The notes under the pieces are model-generated. The model ran no database searches, had not been told where the DNA came from, and worked only from the letters and a program-made list of their open reading frames with translations. A stretch of DNA of 64,000 nt, from positions 310,001 to 374,000 of the forward strand of contig NZ_JBHRXK010000002.1 in the NCBI RefSeq assembly GCF_042648505.1, written 5' to 3'. Position numbers and translations under genes: made by a program. Below, piece after piece: positions 22,714 through 31,858 of this stretch (position 1 is its first letter; the number at the start of each line of letters is the position of its first letter). The DNA is from Lysobacter_L cavernae (lineage in GTDB: Bacteria; Pseudomonadota; Gammaproteobacteria; Xanthomonadales; Xanthomonadaceae).

Positions 22714-25500
22714 ATGCAGTTGCAGCACCTTGCGAAAAAGACACCGGTTACCTTGCTGGCCGCCGCCATCGGCGTGGCCTTGCACATGGCGGCCGCGCCA
22801 GTTCTGGCACAGGACGCAAACGCCGGTACTGGCGCCGCCACACCGACGGAAAGCAGTCAGGATGCCACCAACCTTGATGCTGTCACCGTCACCGGCTTCC
22901 GTGGCAGCCTGGAGCGGGCACTGGACGTGAAACGCAGCGAGACCGGGGTGGTCGACGCGATCGTCGCCGAGGACATCGCCGACTTTCCCGACCTCAACCT
23001 GGCCGAGTCGCTGCAGCGCATCCCGGGCGTGTCGATCGCCCGCGACGCAGGCGAGGGCCGGCAGATCTCGGTACGCGGCCTCAGCCCGGATTTCACCCGC
23101 GTGCGCATCAACGGCATGGAGGCACTGACCACCACCGGCGGCACCGATAGCTCCGGCGGCGCCAACCGCGGTCGCGGCTTCGACTTCAACGTCTTCGCCT
23201 CGGAGTTGTTCAACAGCATCAAGGTTCGCAAGACCGCCTCGGCCGAGATCGAGGAAGGCTCGCTCGGCGCCACCGTCGACCTGCAGACCGCGCGCCCGTT
23301 CGACTACGCCGGCTTCACCTTCGTCACCGGCGCACAGTTGGGCTACAACGACCTGGCTGGCGATCTCGACCCGCGCGCGACCATGCTGATCAGCAACACC
23401 TGGGCGGACAACAAGTTCGGTGCCTTGATGTCGGTGGCCTACACCAAGCGCCGCCTGCTCGAGGAAGGCCACAGCACCGTGCGCTGGGCCAACGGCACCA
23501 GCAGCGGTGGCTTCTCCGGCACGCCGCCCGTCGAAAGCAGCAGCGTGTTCCATCCGCGCATCCCTCGCTATGGCGTGCTCGAGCACGAGCAGGAGCGCCT
23601 GGGCGTCACCGCCTCGCTGCAGTTCGACCCCAGCGACCGCACGTCGATGGGCCTGGACCTTATGTACGCCGACCTCGACGCCACGCGCGGCGAGAACTTC
23701 CTCAACGGGCTGTCCTTCAGCCGCACCGGCTCCGGCAAACCGCAGACGCAGGTACTCGAGAGCGAGGTCGACGGCCGCGGCAACATGGTGTACGGCCGCT
23801 TCAACAATGTCGACGTGCGCTCGGAAGCGCGCTACGACGAGCTGGAAACCAAGTTCACCCAGTACAGCTTCTACGTCGACCACGACCTCACCGATGCGTT
23901 CAAGCTCAACGCCCAGTTTGGCCAGGCCAAGTCCGAGTTTGAGAACCCGATCCAGACCACGATCACCATCGACCGCCTCAACGCACAGGACTACAGCTAC
24001 GACTACCGCGGCAATGACCGCCTGCCGGTGATCGACAACGGCTTCGACGTCAACGACCCATCGCAGTGGGCCTTCATCGACGGCACGTCCGAGATCCGCC
24101 TGCGCCCCCAGTTCGCCGAGAACACCATCGACACCGGCCAGGTCGGCTTCGCCTGGAGCCTGAGCGACGGCTTCACCCTCAAGGGTGGCGGCCAGTTCAA
24201 GGAGTACACGTTCAACACGCGCGAGGAGCGTCGCGCCTCGGAGCTGGTGGTACCGCCCCTGCCACCTGGCACGACTCTGGCCGATCTGACCCGGCAGATC
24301 GGGCTGGAGGACATCAGCGTCGGCGCCGGCAATGACTCGACCTGGCTGATCCCGGACATCGACGCATTCAACCGCATCTTCAACATCTACGGCGACAGCG
24401 GCATCTTCGCCGTCAGCGATCAGGTGCCTGGCGTCCTGGGCAACAACCGCAGCGTCACCGAGCGTGACCAGGGCTTCTGGCTGCAGGGTGACTTCTCCAC
24501 CCAGATCGGCACGCTGCCGTTGAGCGGCAACTTTGGCGTGCGCCAGGTCGATACGACGCAGACCTCCACCGGTTACGCCATCGTCGGCGGTGCGCCGGTG
24601 CTGACCACGGTCAAGCGCAGCTATGACGACACCCTGCCTTCGTTCAACCTGGTCGCCGATGTCACGCCGGACTTCCTGGTCCGCTTCGCCGCGGCCAAGG
24701 TGATGGCGCGTCCGGGCTTAGGCAACCTGACACCCGGCGTGACCGTCAACGTCAGTGGCGGTGCGCGCACGGTCAACGGCGGCAATCCGCTGCTGGAGCC
24801 GTTCCGGGCCAAGACCGTCGACCTGAGCTTCGAGTGGTACTTCACCGACGAGGCGTTGCTCGGCCTGGGACTGTTCTACAAGGACATCGACAGCTTCGTG
24901 CAGACCTCGCGCGAGACGCGTCCGTACTACACCTCCGGTCTGCCCGACAGCCTGCTGATCGGCACGGGCGCCTCACCGATGGACGACTTCCAGTTCAACA
25001 TCCCGGTCAACACCCCCGGCGGCGAACTGACTGGCCTGGAACTGAGCTACCAGCAGCCTTTCACCTTCCTGCCCGGGCTCTGGAGTGACTTCGGCGTGCA
25101 GCTCAACTACACGTATGTCGATTCGCAGATCCAGTACGTGACCTCCTCCGGTGCAAGTTCGCTCAAGACCGACCTGACCGGCCTGTCCAAGAATGCCTAC
25201 AACGCCACGCTCTACTACGAAGGCGACAGGTTCAGCGCGCGCGTGTCGGCCGCCTACCGCGACGACTACCTGACCACCGTGCCAGGACGCAATGACAACG
25301 ACGTGGAAGGCACGGAGGCCACCACCACCATCGACATGTCGATGTCGTACAAGGTAAACGAGCACTTCGAGCTGACCCTGGAAGGACTGAACCTGACCGA
25401 CGAATTCCAGGACCAGTGGGTGGACTCGATCGGCGACCGCGCCTCGGTCTACCACCACACCGGGCGCCAGTACTTCCTCGGCGCGCGCTACAAGTTCTGA
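22714..25500 (+). CDS. TonB-dependent receptor (pectin oligomer uptake, copy 1)
   Basis: A 928-residue outer-membrane receptor. The signal peptide ends at AAAPVLAQ (about residue 33), followed by DAVTVTGFRGSLERAL, plug motifs FPDLNLAESLQRIPGVSI and ISVRGLSPDFTRVRINGMEA, EEGSLGATVDLQTARPFDY, and a barrel ending in GARYKF with terminal Phe. GGGAGGGGAA precedes the ATG. It is the first of two tandem receptors (second at 25620) and divergent from kdgK-eda, so pectin-derived oligogalacturonides are the likely cargo. A LacI-type operator match lies inside its first codons (22739-22754). Confidence 0.93.
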   Translation: MQLQHLAKKTPVTLLAAAIGVALHMAAAPVLAQDANAGTGAATPTESSQDATNLDAVTVTGFRGSLERALDVKRSETGVVDAIVAEDIADFPDLNLAESLQRIPGVSIARDAGEGRQISVRGLSPDFTRVRINGMEALTTTGGTDSSGGANRGRGFDFNVFASELFNSIKVRKTASAEIEEGSLGATVDLQTARPFDYAGFTFVTGAQLGYNDLAGDLDPRATMLISNTWADNKFGALMSVAYTKRRLLEEGHSTVRWANGTSSGGFSGTPPVESSSVFHPRIPRYGVLEHEQERLGVTASLQFDPSDRTSMGLDLMYADLDATRGENFLNGLSFSRTGSGKPQTQVLESEVDGRGNMVYGRFNNVDVRSEARYDELETKFTQYSFYVDHDLTDAFKLNAQFGQAKSEFENPIQTTITIDRLNAQDYSYDYRGNDRLPVIDNGFDVNDPSQWAFIDGTSEIRLRPQFAENTIDTGQVGFAWSLSDGFTLKGGGQFKEYTFNTREERRASELVVPPLPPGTTLADLTRQIGLEDISVGAGNDSTWLIPDIDAFNRIFNIYGDSGIFAVSDQVPGVLGNNRSVTERDQGFWLQGDFSTQIGTLPLSGNFGVRQVDTTQTSTGYAIVGGAPVLTTVKRSYDDTLPSFNLVADVTPDFLVRFAAAKVMARPGLGNLTPGVTVNVSGGARTVNGGNPLLEPFRAKTVDLSFEWYFTDEALLGLGLFYKDIDSFVQTSRETRPYYTSGLPDSLLIGTGASPMDDFQFNIPVNTPGGELTGLELSYQQPFTFLPGLWSDFGVQLNYTYVDSQIQYVTSSGASSLKTDLTGLSKNAYNATLYYEGDRFSARVSAAYRDDYLTTVPGRNDNDVEGTEATTTIDMSMSYKVNEHFELTLEGLNLTDEFQDQWVDSIGDRASVYHHTGRQYFLGARYKF
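22739..22754 (+). promoter_or_regulatory. Operator-like TGACACCGG match inside receptor codons 9-14
   Basis: AGACACCGGTTACCTT matches TGACACCGGTTACCTA (44658) at 14 of 16 positions. It encodes KTPVTL in the signal peptide, a common sequence in such receptors, so coincidence is possible. With 22612 it brackets the promoter at 127 bp centre to centre. Confidence 0.3.
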
Positions 25501-25533
25501 CCCTCGGCCGCGCGCGGTCGGGCACGGTGACGT

Positions 25534-25556
25534 GTCTGGCCGCCGCGGCTTTTTTT
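25534..25556 (+). terminator. Weak terminator between tandem receptors
   Basis: A short GC-rich stem (GCCG-CCG-CGGC) followed by seven T residues (25550-25556), about 40 bp after the first receptor. The stem is only 4 bp, so partial read-through is expected. Confidence 0.35.
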
Positions 25557-25619
25557 GTTTCCATACCAGCCCCGCCGGAAACCACGACAAATCGGCATCT
25601 TGGGAGAGGAGATTTGAAC

Positions 25620-28600
25620 ATGTGCAGCTTGCGGCGGACGACGCCGATCACCGTATTGGCCGCCTCGATCGGCCTGGCCTTGCAGATGGCAGCGTTGCCC
25701 GTGCTGGCGCAGTCAGCGACGGCCGCGACCGATGGCGGCAACGACACCGCCAATGCCGCTACCGCCACCGACCTCGACAAGGTCACCGTCACTGGTTTCC
25801 GCGCCAGTCTGCAGAAGTCGCTCGACGAGAAGCGCTACAGCGTCGAACAAATCGATGCGATCTACGCCGAGGACATCGGCAAGTTTCCCGACCAGAACCT
25901 GGCCGAGTCACTGCAGCGCATTGCCGGTGTATCGATCGATCGTGAGGGCGGCGAAGGCCAGAAGATTTCGATCCGGGGCCTGGGCTCGGACTTCACAAGG
26001 GTCCGCATCAACCAGTTGGAGGCGCTGTCCACCGCCGGCACCGGCACCGCCGGCGTCAACCGCAGCCGCGGTTTCGACTTCAACACCTTCGCCTCTGAAT
26101 TGTTCAGCGAGGTCAAGGTCAACAAGAGCCAGTCGGCGCAGATGGACGAAGGCTCGCTGGGTTCGACTGTCGACCTGCGCAGTGCGCGCCCGTTCGATTT
26201 CGACAGCTTCCAGGCCTCGGCCAGTGCCCAGATCGGTTACAACGAACTTTCAGAAAAATACGACCCGCGCGTGTCAGGACTGATCAGCAACAGTTGGGCC
26301 GACGGCCGCTTCGGCGCCCTGCTGTCGGCCGCCTACAGCAAGCGACATATCTTCGAGGAAGGCTACAACCCGGTGCGCTGGGAGCACGGCAACTATCGCA
26401 ACTCCAACCAGAGCAACGCCAACAACAACGGCACATACGGCTTCTGCAGCCCGGTCGGCTACGACCCGCAGACGCCGCGCAACCCTACTTCGGGTGAGAT
26501 CAGCAACGCCAGTAGCAACAACGGCTGGGGTACCTACGGCATCGACGCCAACAACTGCGGTACCGACCTGGCGCGCCCGGCCAACACGCCGGAGAACATC
26601 GCCGCCTACGAGACCGCGACCAACGCCTGGCTTCCGCGCTATCCGCGCTACATCCGCACCGAGCACGAAATCGAACGCCTGGGTGTAACGGCGGCGCTGC
26701 AATTCAAGGTGTCCGACGACACTCTGCTCAGCTTTGACGGCATGTACTCCAAGCTCGACAAGAATCTCCGCGAGGACTCCCTCGGCGCCAACCTGCACCG
26801 CGCCGCGAACCTGGGCGGCAAGACCCAGATCGTCGTGCGCGAAGCGCAGGTCGACAACCGCAACCGTTTGACCTATGGCGTGTTCGACAACGTCGACTTC
26901 CGCACGGAGTCGACCGCGATCGAGGAGAGCACCGAGTTCAAGCAGTTCACCCTCAACCTGGGACACCGTTTCAACGACGACGTGCGACTGGATGCGCTGG
27001 TGGGCCACTCCTCATCGGATTACGAGCGCCCGACGTTCTCGCTGGTCAGCTTCGACAATTCCAATATCGACGGATTCGCCATCAACCTGCGCAACGGCGG
27101 GATACCAGGCATGACCCTGCCGTTCAACACCAGCGATCCAGCCGCTTGGTCGTGGCTGGGCTACGGCAACGCGCCGGTCAACTCCAACGGCACCGCGCGC
27201 GGCGGCAACATCAGCGAGGTGCGGTTGAATCCGTCCTACGTCAGCAACACCTTCGACACCGCCAAGCTCGACGTGCAGTTCATCCTTACCCCGACCTTCA
27301 CCTTCCGTAGCGGCCTGGCTTACAAGGACTACGACATGAGCACGGAAGAGTACCGGCACATCAGCTACGGCCGCCTGGCGCAGGCGTTACCGGGTGGGGT
27401 GTCCGTGGCCGACATGAGCACCACGCTGTCCGGCTTTGGTCGCGGCCTCGACGACAACCTGCCGAGCAGTTGGCTGATTCCGGACTTCGACAAGATATCG
27501 CAGCTGCTCGACATCAACTGCAACTGCGACACCGGCGTGCGCGGCGGCGATTACCGCCTGGCCAGCATCGGCCACTTCGGTGCGTCCAACAACAACTTCG
27601 ACGTCAACGAGAAAAGCCTGGGCACCTACTTCCAGTTGGACTTCAACACCGACCTGCTCGACCGCGCCTTCCGCGGCAATGTCGGCGTGCGCCTGGTCAA
27701 CACCCAGATCACCGCATCCGGCTACGCGCCGTGCACGGCCAGCAATCCGGATGGCATGTCGAGCGATTGCGAGGCGTTCTTCGGCGTCGCCAGCGCCACC
27801 GCCGACCCCGGCGAGCGTTATCTGGTCAGCAGCGTCGTCACTCACGACTACGACGACGTGCTGCCGGCTCTGAACATGGCCTGGGACGTAGCGGAGAACG
27901 TGGTGTTGCGTTTTGGCGCGGCCAAGACCATGGCGCGGCCGACCCTGACCTACCTCTCGCCCAGCGTCAGCGGAGGACCAACCAGCTATGCCGACGATGA
28001 CCGAACCTATTCGATCAACCTCGGCAACCCGCAGCTTGATCCATTTCGCTCGACCAATTACGACCTCAGCGCGGAGTGGTACTTCCAGGAAGGCGCATTG
28101 TTGTCGGCGGCGGTGTTCTACAAGGACATCGACAGCTACATCCAGCGCACGCGCCTGCTGACCACGTGGGAGGACATGGGCTATTCGCTTGACATGCTGC
28201 CGGCCGGCTTTACCGCCGACACGTTGTTCAACGTGCAAAGTTACTTCAATACCCCGGGCGGACCGCTCAAGGGTTACGAGCTGGCCTACCAGCAGCCGTT
28301 CACCTTCCTGCCGGGGGTCTGGAGCAACTTCGGCATGCAGCTGAACTACACCCATGTCGATTCGACGATCAAGTACATGTTCAGCTCGGCTACCAACGGC
28401 AACACCACGGTAGTCACCGAGTTCACCGAGAACCAGTTGGTCAACCTGTCGCCGAACTCCTACAACGCAACCCTCTACTACGACGACAACACCTTCAGCG
28501 CCCGCATCTCGACCAGCTACCGCGATGGCTACATCAACGAGGTGCTGAGCCAGGAAAGCGTCTGGGACCTGGACGGCAACGAGATGGCCACCGCCAACGT

Positions 28601-28796
28601 GACCGGCAAGTACAGCGTCCGCAACGTCGACTTCAACATGTCCTACCGGGTCAACGATTCCCTGACCCTGACCATGGAAGCGATCAATCTGCTCGACACC
28701 GAAGACAGCCGCTACGTCGATTCGGCACTGTCGATGCAGGACCGGTACACCCACACCGGCCGCCAGTACTACGTCGGCGCGCGCTTCACGTTCTGA
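25620..28796 (+). CDS. TonB-dependent receptor (pectin oligomer uptake, copy 2)
   Basis: A 1058-residue paralogue of the preceding receptor. The ATG at 25620 is preceded by GGGAGAGGAG and begins a signal peptide ending LPVLAQS; a longer frame reaching back into the first receptor is rejected. It shares KVTVTGFRASLQKSLDEKR, FPDQNLAESLQRIAGVSID, FTRVRINQLEALSTAG and a terminal Phe (GARFTF). Relative to copy 1 it has an extra Asn-rich stretch of roughly 60 residues (about 258-320: NYRNSNQSNANNNGTYGF onward) and a NCNCDTG segment with cysteines, probably extracellular loops. The ligand is likely related but different. Confidence 0.92.
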   Translation: MCSLRRTTPITVLAASIGLALQMAALPVLAQSATAATDGGNDTANAATATDLDKVTVTGFRASLQKSLDEKRYSVEQIDAIYAEDIGKFPDQNLAESLQRIAGVSIDREGGEGQKISIRGLGSDFTRVRINQLEALSTAGTGTAGVNRSRGFDFNTFASELFSEVKVNKSQSAQMDEGSLGSTVDLRSARPFDFDSFQASASAQIGYNELSEKYDPRVSGLISNSWADGRFGALLSAAYSKRHIFEEGYNPVRWEHGNYRNSNQSNANNNGTYGFCSPVGYDPQTPRNPTSGEISNASSNNGWGTYGIDANNCGTDLARPANTPENIAAYETATNAWLPRYPRYIRTEHEIERLGVTAALQFKVSDDTLLSFDGMYSKLDKNLREDSLGANLHRAANLGGKTQIVVREAQVDNRNRLTYGVFDNVDFRTESTAIEESTEFKQFTLNLGHRFNDDVRLDALVGHSSSDYERPTFSLVSFDNSNIDGFAINLRNGGIPGMTLPFNTSDPAAWSWLGYGNAPVNSNGTARGGNISEVRLNPSYVSNTFDTAKLDVQFILTPTFTFRSGLAYKDYDMSTEEYRHISYGRLAQALPGGVSVADMSTTLSGFGRGLDDNLPSSWLIPDFDKISQLLDINCNCDTGVRGGDYRLASIGHFGASNNNFDVNEKSLGTYFQLDFNTDLLDRAFRGNVGVRLVNTQITASGYAPCTASNPDGMSSDCEAFFGVASATADPGERYLVSSVVTHDYDDVLPALNMAWDVAENVVLRFGAAKTMARPTLTYLSPSVSGGPTSYADDDRTYSINLGNPQLDPFRSTNYDLSAEWYFQEGALLSAAVFYKDIDSYIQRTRLLTTWEDMGYSLDMLPAGFTADTLFNVQSYFNTPGGPLKGYELAYQQPFTFLPGVWSNFGMQLNYTHVDSTIKYMFSSATNGNTTVVTEFTENQLVNLSPNSYNATLYYDDNTFSARISTSYRDGYINEVLSQESVWDLDGNEMATANVTGKYSVRNVDFNMSYRVNDSLTLTMEAINLLDTEDSRYVDSALSMQDRYTHTGRQYYVGARFTF

Positions 28797-29114
28797 TGTC
28801 CACCCGCGCAGGCGAGCCGACGACGGCCCGCCTGCGCGACCCGGCTGCAGGCGCGGACAAGCAGCGCTGCAGCGCATGCTCCATTCCGGGACCACCGGGA
28901 GACACGTTCCCGAAAGTCGCTTCTCCAGGTCTTTGAACTCAACGGTTTTGGATGCCCCACCGCACGACGGCAGGGGCATCGGCAGGTCGCGCCCGGAATC
29001 CCCGGGACGTGCGTCGGAACAGGGCGATGCACGGAAGCGAAAGGCGTCTCACCGGGACGGTGCGGACGACAACCGCCAGGACGGCAGGTTCAGGCTGCAA
29101 CCACGAGGAAGGCT
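28797..29114. other. 318-bp intergenic region before pectate lyase
   Basis: It begins with a 10-bp inverted repeat CGCGCAGGCG / CGCCTGCGCG (28805-28814 and 28829-28838), probably terminating the receptor transcript. The rest is leader DNA of the pectate lyase, with no operator-like palindrome or gene recognised. Confidence 0.5.
28805..28838 (+). terminator. Hairpin after the second receptor gene
   Basis: Perfect 10-bp arms separated by 14 nt, 8 bp after the receptor stop. No U-tract; may act as an mRNA-stabilising or Rho-assisted end. Confidence 0.45.
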
Positions 29115-30485
29115 ATGAAGACATCCGCATCGCGTCGCCTGTTGGCGACAGTGCCAGCGCTTGCTGTCGCAATGGCAATGCCGTTGGCCGCCATCGCCGG
29201 CCGCATCCCCGATCTCGAACGCGACACCCTGCCCGCCGGCGACGGCTGGGCCTCGCTGCAGACCGTCGCCCGGCCCGATGGCACCACCGGCGGCAGCGCC
29301 GCCGACGCCGCGCACGTGTACACCGTCGGCGACCGCAACGCGCTGGTCGCCGCATTGAAGTACCCCGATCCGACGCCAAAGATCATCCGCATCGAAGGCA
29401 TTATCGACGCCAATGTCGACGCCAACGGTGTCCCGCTCGGCTGCGACGACCATGCGCGGCCCGACCCGCAGACCGGCACGCCGTATTCGCTCGGCGCATT
29501 CCTCACCGCCTACGACCCGGCGACCTGGGGCCGCGACAACCCCAGCGGTCCGCTCGAGCGCGCGCGCGTCGCCTCGGCCGCGGCGCAGTCCGCGCGCGTG
29601 CGTATCCGCGTGCCGGCCAACACCACGATCGTCGGCACCACCCGCGGTGCCGGCCTGCGCGGCGCCTGGCTCGACATCCGTCCGTCGTCCAGCAACGGCA
29701 ACCAGCCGATGAACGTGATCGTGCGCAACCTGGTGCTTGAAGACACCTTCGACTGCTTCCCGCAGTGGTCGCCCACCGACGGCGCGCAGGGCAACTGGAA
29801 CTCGGCTTACGACAGCATCTCGGTGCGCAACGCGACCCACGTGTGGGTCGACCACAACACGCTGCGCGACCGCGTCACCACCGACGACACGCTGCCGAGC
29901 TACTTCGGCCGGCTCTACCAGGTGCACGACGGCCTGCTCGACGTGACCAACGAATCGGACCTGGTGACGGTCTCGTGGAACCGCTTCGAGCAGCACGACA
30001 AGACCATGCTGGTCGGCTCCTCCGACAGCGCCGTCGTCGACCGCGACAAGCTGCGCATCACCGTGCACCACAATCTGTTCCTCGACCTCGGCCAGCGCGT
30101 GCCGCGCGTGCGCTACGGCCAGATCCACCTCTACAACAACCACTACAAGCTCAGCGACGACAGCGCGGCGGAGCGCTACGGCTACAGCTGGGGCGTCGGC
30201 GCCGAGTCGCGAATCTACGCGCAGAACAACCACTTCCGCGTCGGCGCGGCGGTCACGCCGGACCGCTTCATCTCGGTGTCGAAGGGCACGGCGATTCACG
30301 CCGAAGGCACGCTGGTGAATGGCGTGTCGGAACACAGCACGGTGGACGTGGTGGCCGCCTACAACGCCAGCCATGACACCGCGCTGCTGCCGGAAACGGA
30401 TTGGCAGCCGACGCTGCACGGGCCGATCGAACCGGCGGGCACGGTGCCGGTCTCGGTACAACAGGGGGCGGGCGCGTTCCGCTGA
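29115..30485 (+). CDS. Pectate lyase, PL1 family, exported
   Basis: A 456-residue protein with signal peptide LLATVPALAVAMAMPLAAIA. Right-handed beta-helix features of PL1: IRIEGIIDAN, RVPANTTIVGTTRGAGLRG, the Ca2+-binding strand DSISVRNATHVWVDHNTLRD, the NRFEQHDKTMLVGSSD segment and the catalytic Arg region FLDLGQRVPRVRYGQIHLYN. It cleaves polygalacturonate by Ca2+-dependent beta-elimination, leaving 4,5-unsaturated ends. GAGGAAGG precedes the ATG. It is followed by the pectinesterase gene in the same orientation with a 131-bp gap; the two act together, demethylation exposing substrate for the lyase. Confidence 0.92.
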   Translation: MKTSASRRLLATVPALAVAMAMPLAAIAGRIPDLERDTLPAGDGWASLQTVARPDGTTGGSAADAAHVYTVGDRNALVAALKYPDPTPKIIRIEGIIDANVDANGVPLGCDDHARPDPQTGTPYSLGAFLTAYDPATWGRDNPSGPLERARVASAAAQSARVRIRVPANTTIVGTTRGAGLRGAWLDIRPSSSNGNQPMNVIVRNLVLEDTFDCFPQWSPTDGAQGNWNSAYDSISVRNATHVWVDHNTLRDRVTTDDTLPSYFGRLYQVHDGLLDVTNESDLVTVSWNRFEQHDKTMLVGSSDSAVVDRDKLRITVHHNLFLDLGQRVPRVRYGQIHLYNNHYKLSDDSAAERYGYSWGVGAESRIYAQNNHFRVGAAVTPDRFISVSKGTAIHAEGTLVNGVSEHSTVDVVAAYNASHDTALLPETDWQPTLHGPIEPAGTVPVSVQQGAGAFR

Positions 30486-30616
30486 GCCCCGGCCCCGGAA
30501 CGCCTGAAGGTTCTTTCCTGCAACTCCCCCGTCGTGTGCATCCACCATCGCGCCGGTAAGCCTGCCGCCGTCATTCACGGCAGGCCCGACGCTTCCGCCA
30601 CCCAAGGAGCATCGAG

Positions 30617-31723
30617 ATGAGACTTCGCAGCTATCGCACCTGCCTGCTGTCCGCATTGCTGCCGGGCATGCTTGCCGCGGTTCCCGCCACCGCGGCGCAA
30701 CCGCAGGACCTCGACGGACCGGTGATCGTCGTCGCCGCCGACGGTTCCGGCGACTACACCACCGTGCAGGCCGCGGTGGACGCCGCGCCCGCGTACAGCA
30801 GCCAGCGCGTGACCGTGCTGATCGAACCGGGCGTCTATCCGCAGCCGCTGACGATTCCGGCCAGCAAGCCCAACCTGACCCTGGCCGGCGCCAGCGGCAA
30901 CGCGCGCGACGTGATCATTTCCTGCGACCGCTCCGCCGGTACGTCACGCCCGGACGGCGGCACCTACGGCACCAGCGGCAGCGCCTGCGTGGTGATTTCC
31001 GGCAACGACACGCACTCCCACGACCTGACCTACGCCAACACCTATGACCGGCTGGCGCATCCGGAAAACACCGGCACGCAGGCGGTGGCGGTACGCACCA
31101 CCGGCGACCGCCTGGTGTTCGGCAACGTGCGCTTCCTCGGCCACCAGGACACGCTGTACGCCAACTCGCCCAGCGATTCGGTGCCGGCGCGGCAGTACTA
31201 CCGCAATTGCTACATCGAAGGCGATGTCGACTTCGTCTTCGGCCGTGGCACCGCGGTGTTCGACGGCTGCGAGATCCGCTCGCTGGACCGGGGCAGCACC
31301 AGCAACAACGGTTTCGTCACCGCGCCCAGCACGCCGGCGGGATTCGCCCACGGTTTCCTGATCACGCGCAGTTGCTTCACCAGCGACGCTCCGCCCGCCA
31401 CGGTCTACCTGGGGCGCCCGTGGGTTCCCAGTTCCAATCCATTGGCGCAGCCGCAGGTGCTGATCCGCAATTCGTGGCTGGGCCGGCAGTTCAGGCAGGA
31501 AGGCTGGGTGGCGATGACCTCGAACATCGACTGGCGCAATTACCGCCTGGGCGAGTACCGCAACTTCGGCCCGGGCGCGCTGGTCACGATCGACCGTCCG
31601 CAGATGGACGACGAGGAAGCCGCGCTGCACACGCCGCAGGCTTACCTGGCCGGCAACGACGGCTGGAACCCGGTGCCGCCGGGCCCGCCGGCGCCACCGG
31701 TGTGCCGGGCGCGCGGGCAGTAG
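30617..31723 (+). CDS. Pectinesterase, CE8 family, exported
   Basis: A 368-residue protein that removes methyl esters from homogalacturonan. Signal peptide CLLSALLPGMLAAVPATAA; then family motifs VVAADGSGDYTTVQAAVDAA, GHQDTLYA (catalytic Asp of QDT), the second catalytic Asp in EGDVDFVFGRGTAVF and YLGRPW with the active-site Arg. AAGGAG lies 6 nt before the ATG. It sits between PL1 and the convergent rhamnogalacturonan acetylesterase. Substrate and reaction follow from the family. Confidence 0.93.
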   Translation: MRLRSYRTCLLSALLPGMLAAVPATAAQPQDLDGPVIVVAADGSGDYTTVQAAVDAAPAYSSQRVTVLIEPGVYPQPLTIPASKPNLTLAGASGNARDVIISCDRSAGTSRPDGGTYGTSGSACVVISGNDTHSHDLTYANTYDRLAHPENTGTQAVAVRTTGDRLVFGNVRFLGHQDTLYANSPSDSVPARQYYRNCYIEGDVDFVFGRGTAVFDGCEIRSLDRGSTSNNGFVTAPSTPAGFAHGFLITRSCFTSDAPPATVYLGRPWVPSSNPLAQPQVLIRNSWLGRQFRQEGWVAMTSNIDWRNYRLGEYRNFGPGALVTIDRPQMDDEEAALHTPQAYLAGNDGWNPVPPGPPAPPVCRARGQ

Positions 31724-31731
31724 CGGACAGG

Positions 31732-31760
31732 CGAAGGGCGGCCGGTCGGGTCGCCCTTCG
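31732..31760. terminator. Hairpin between convergent pectinesterase and acetylesterase genes
   Basis: CGAAGGGCG / CGCCCTTCG, 9-bp arms with an 11-nt loop, 9 bp after the pectinesterase stop. Confidence 0.5.
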
Positions 31761-31858
31761 TCGCTTCCGGCGCCAGCATCGATGCAGTCGCCGCATCATC
31801 TCCACCCTCGGATAATCCGGGGCTCGTTCCATCGTTGGGAAGCGGAAACGCCCGCGGC

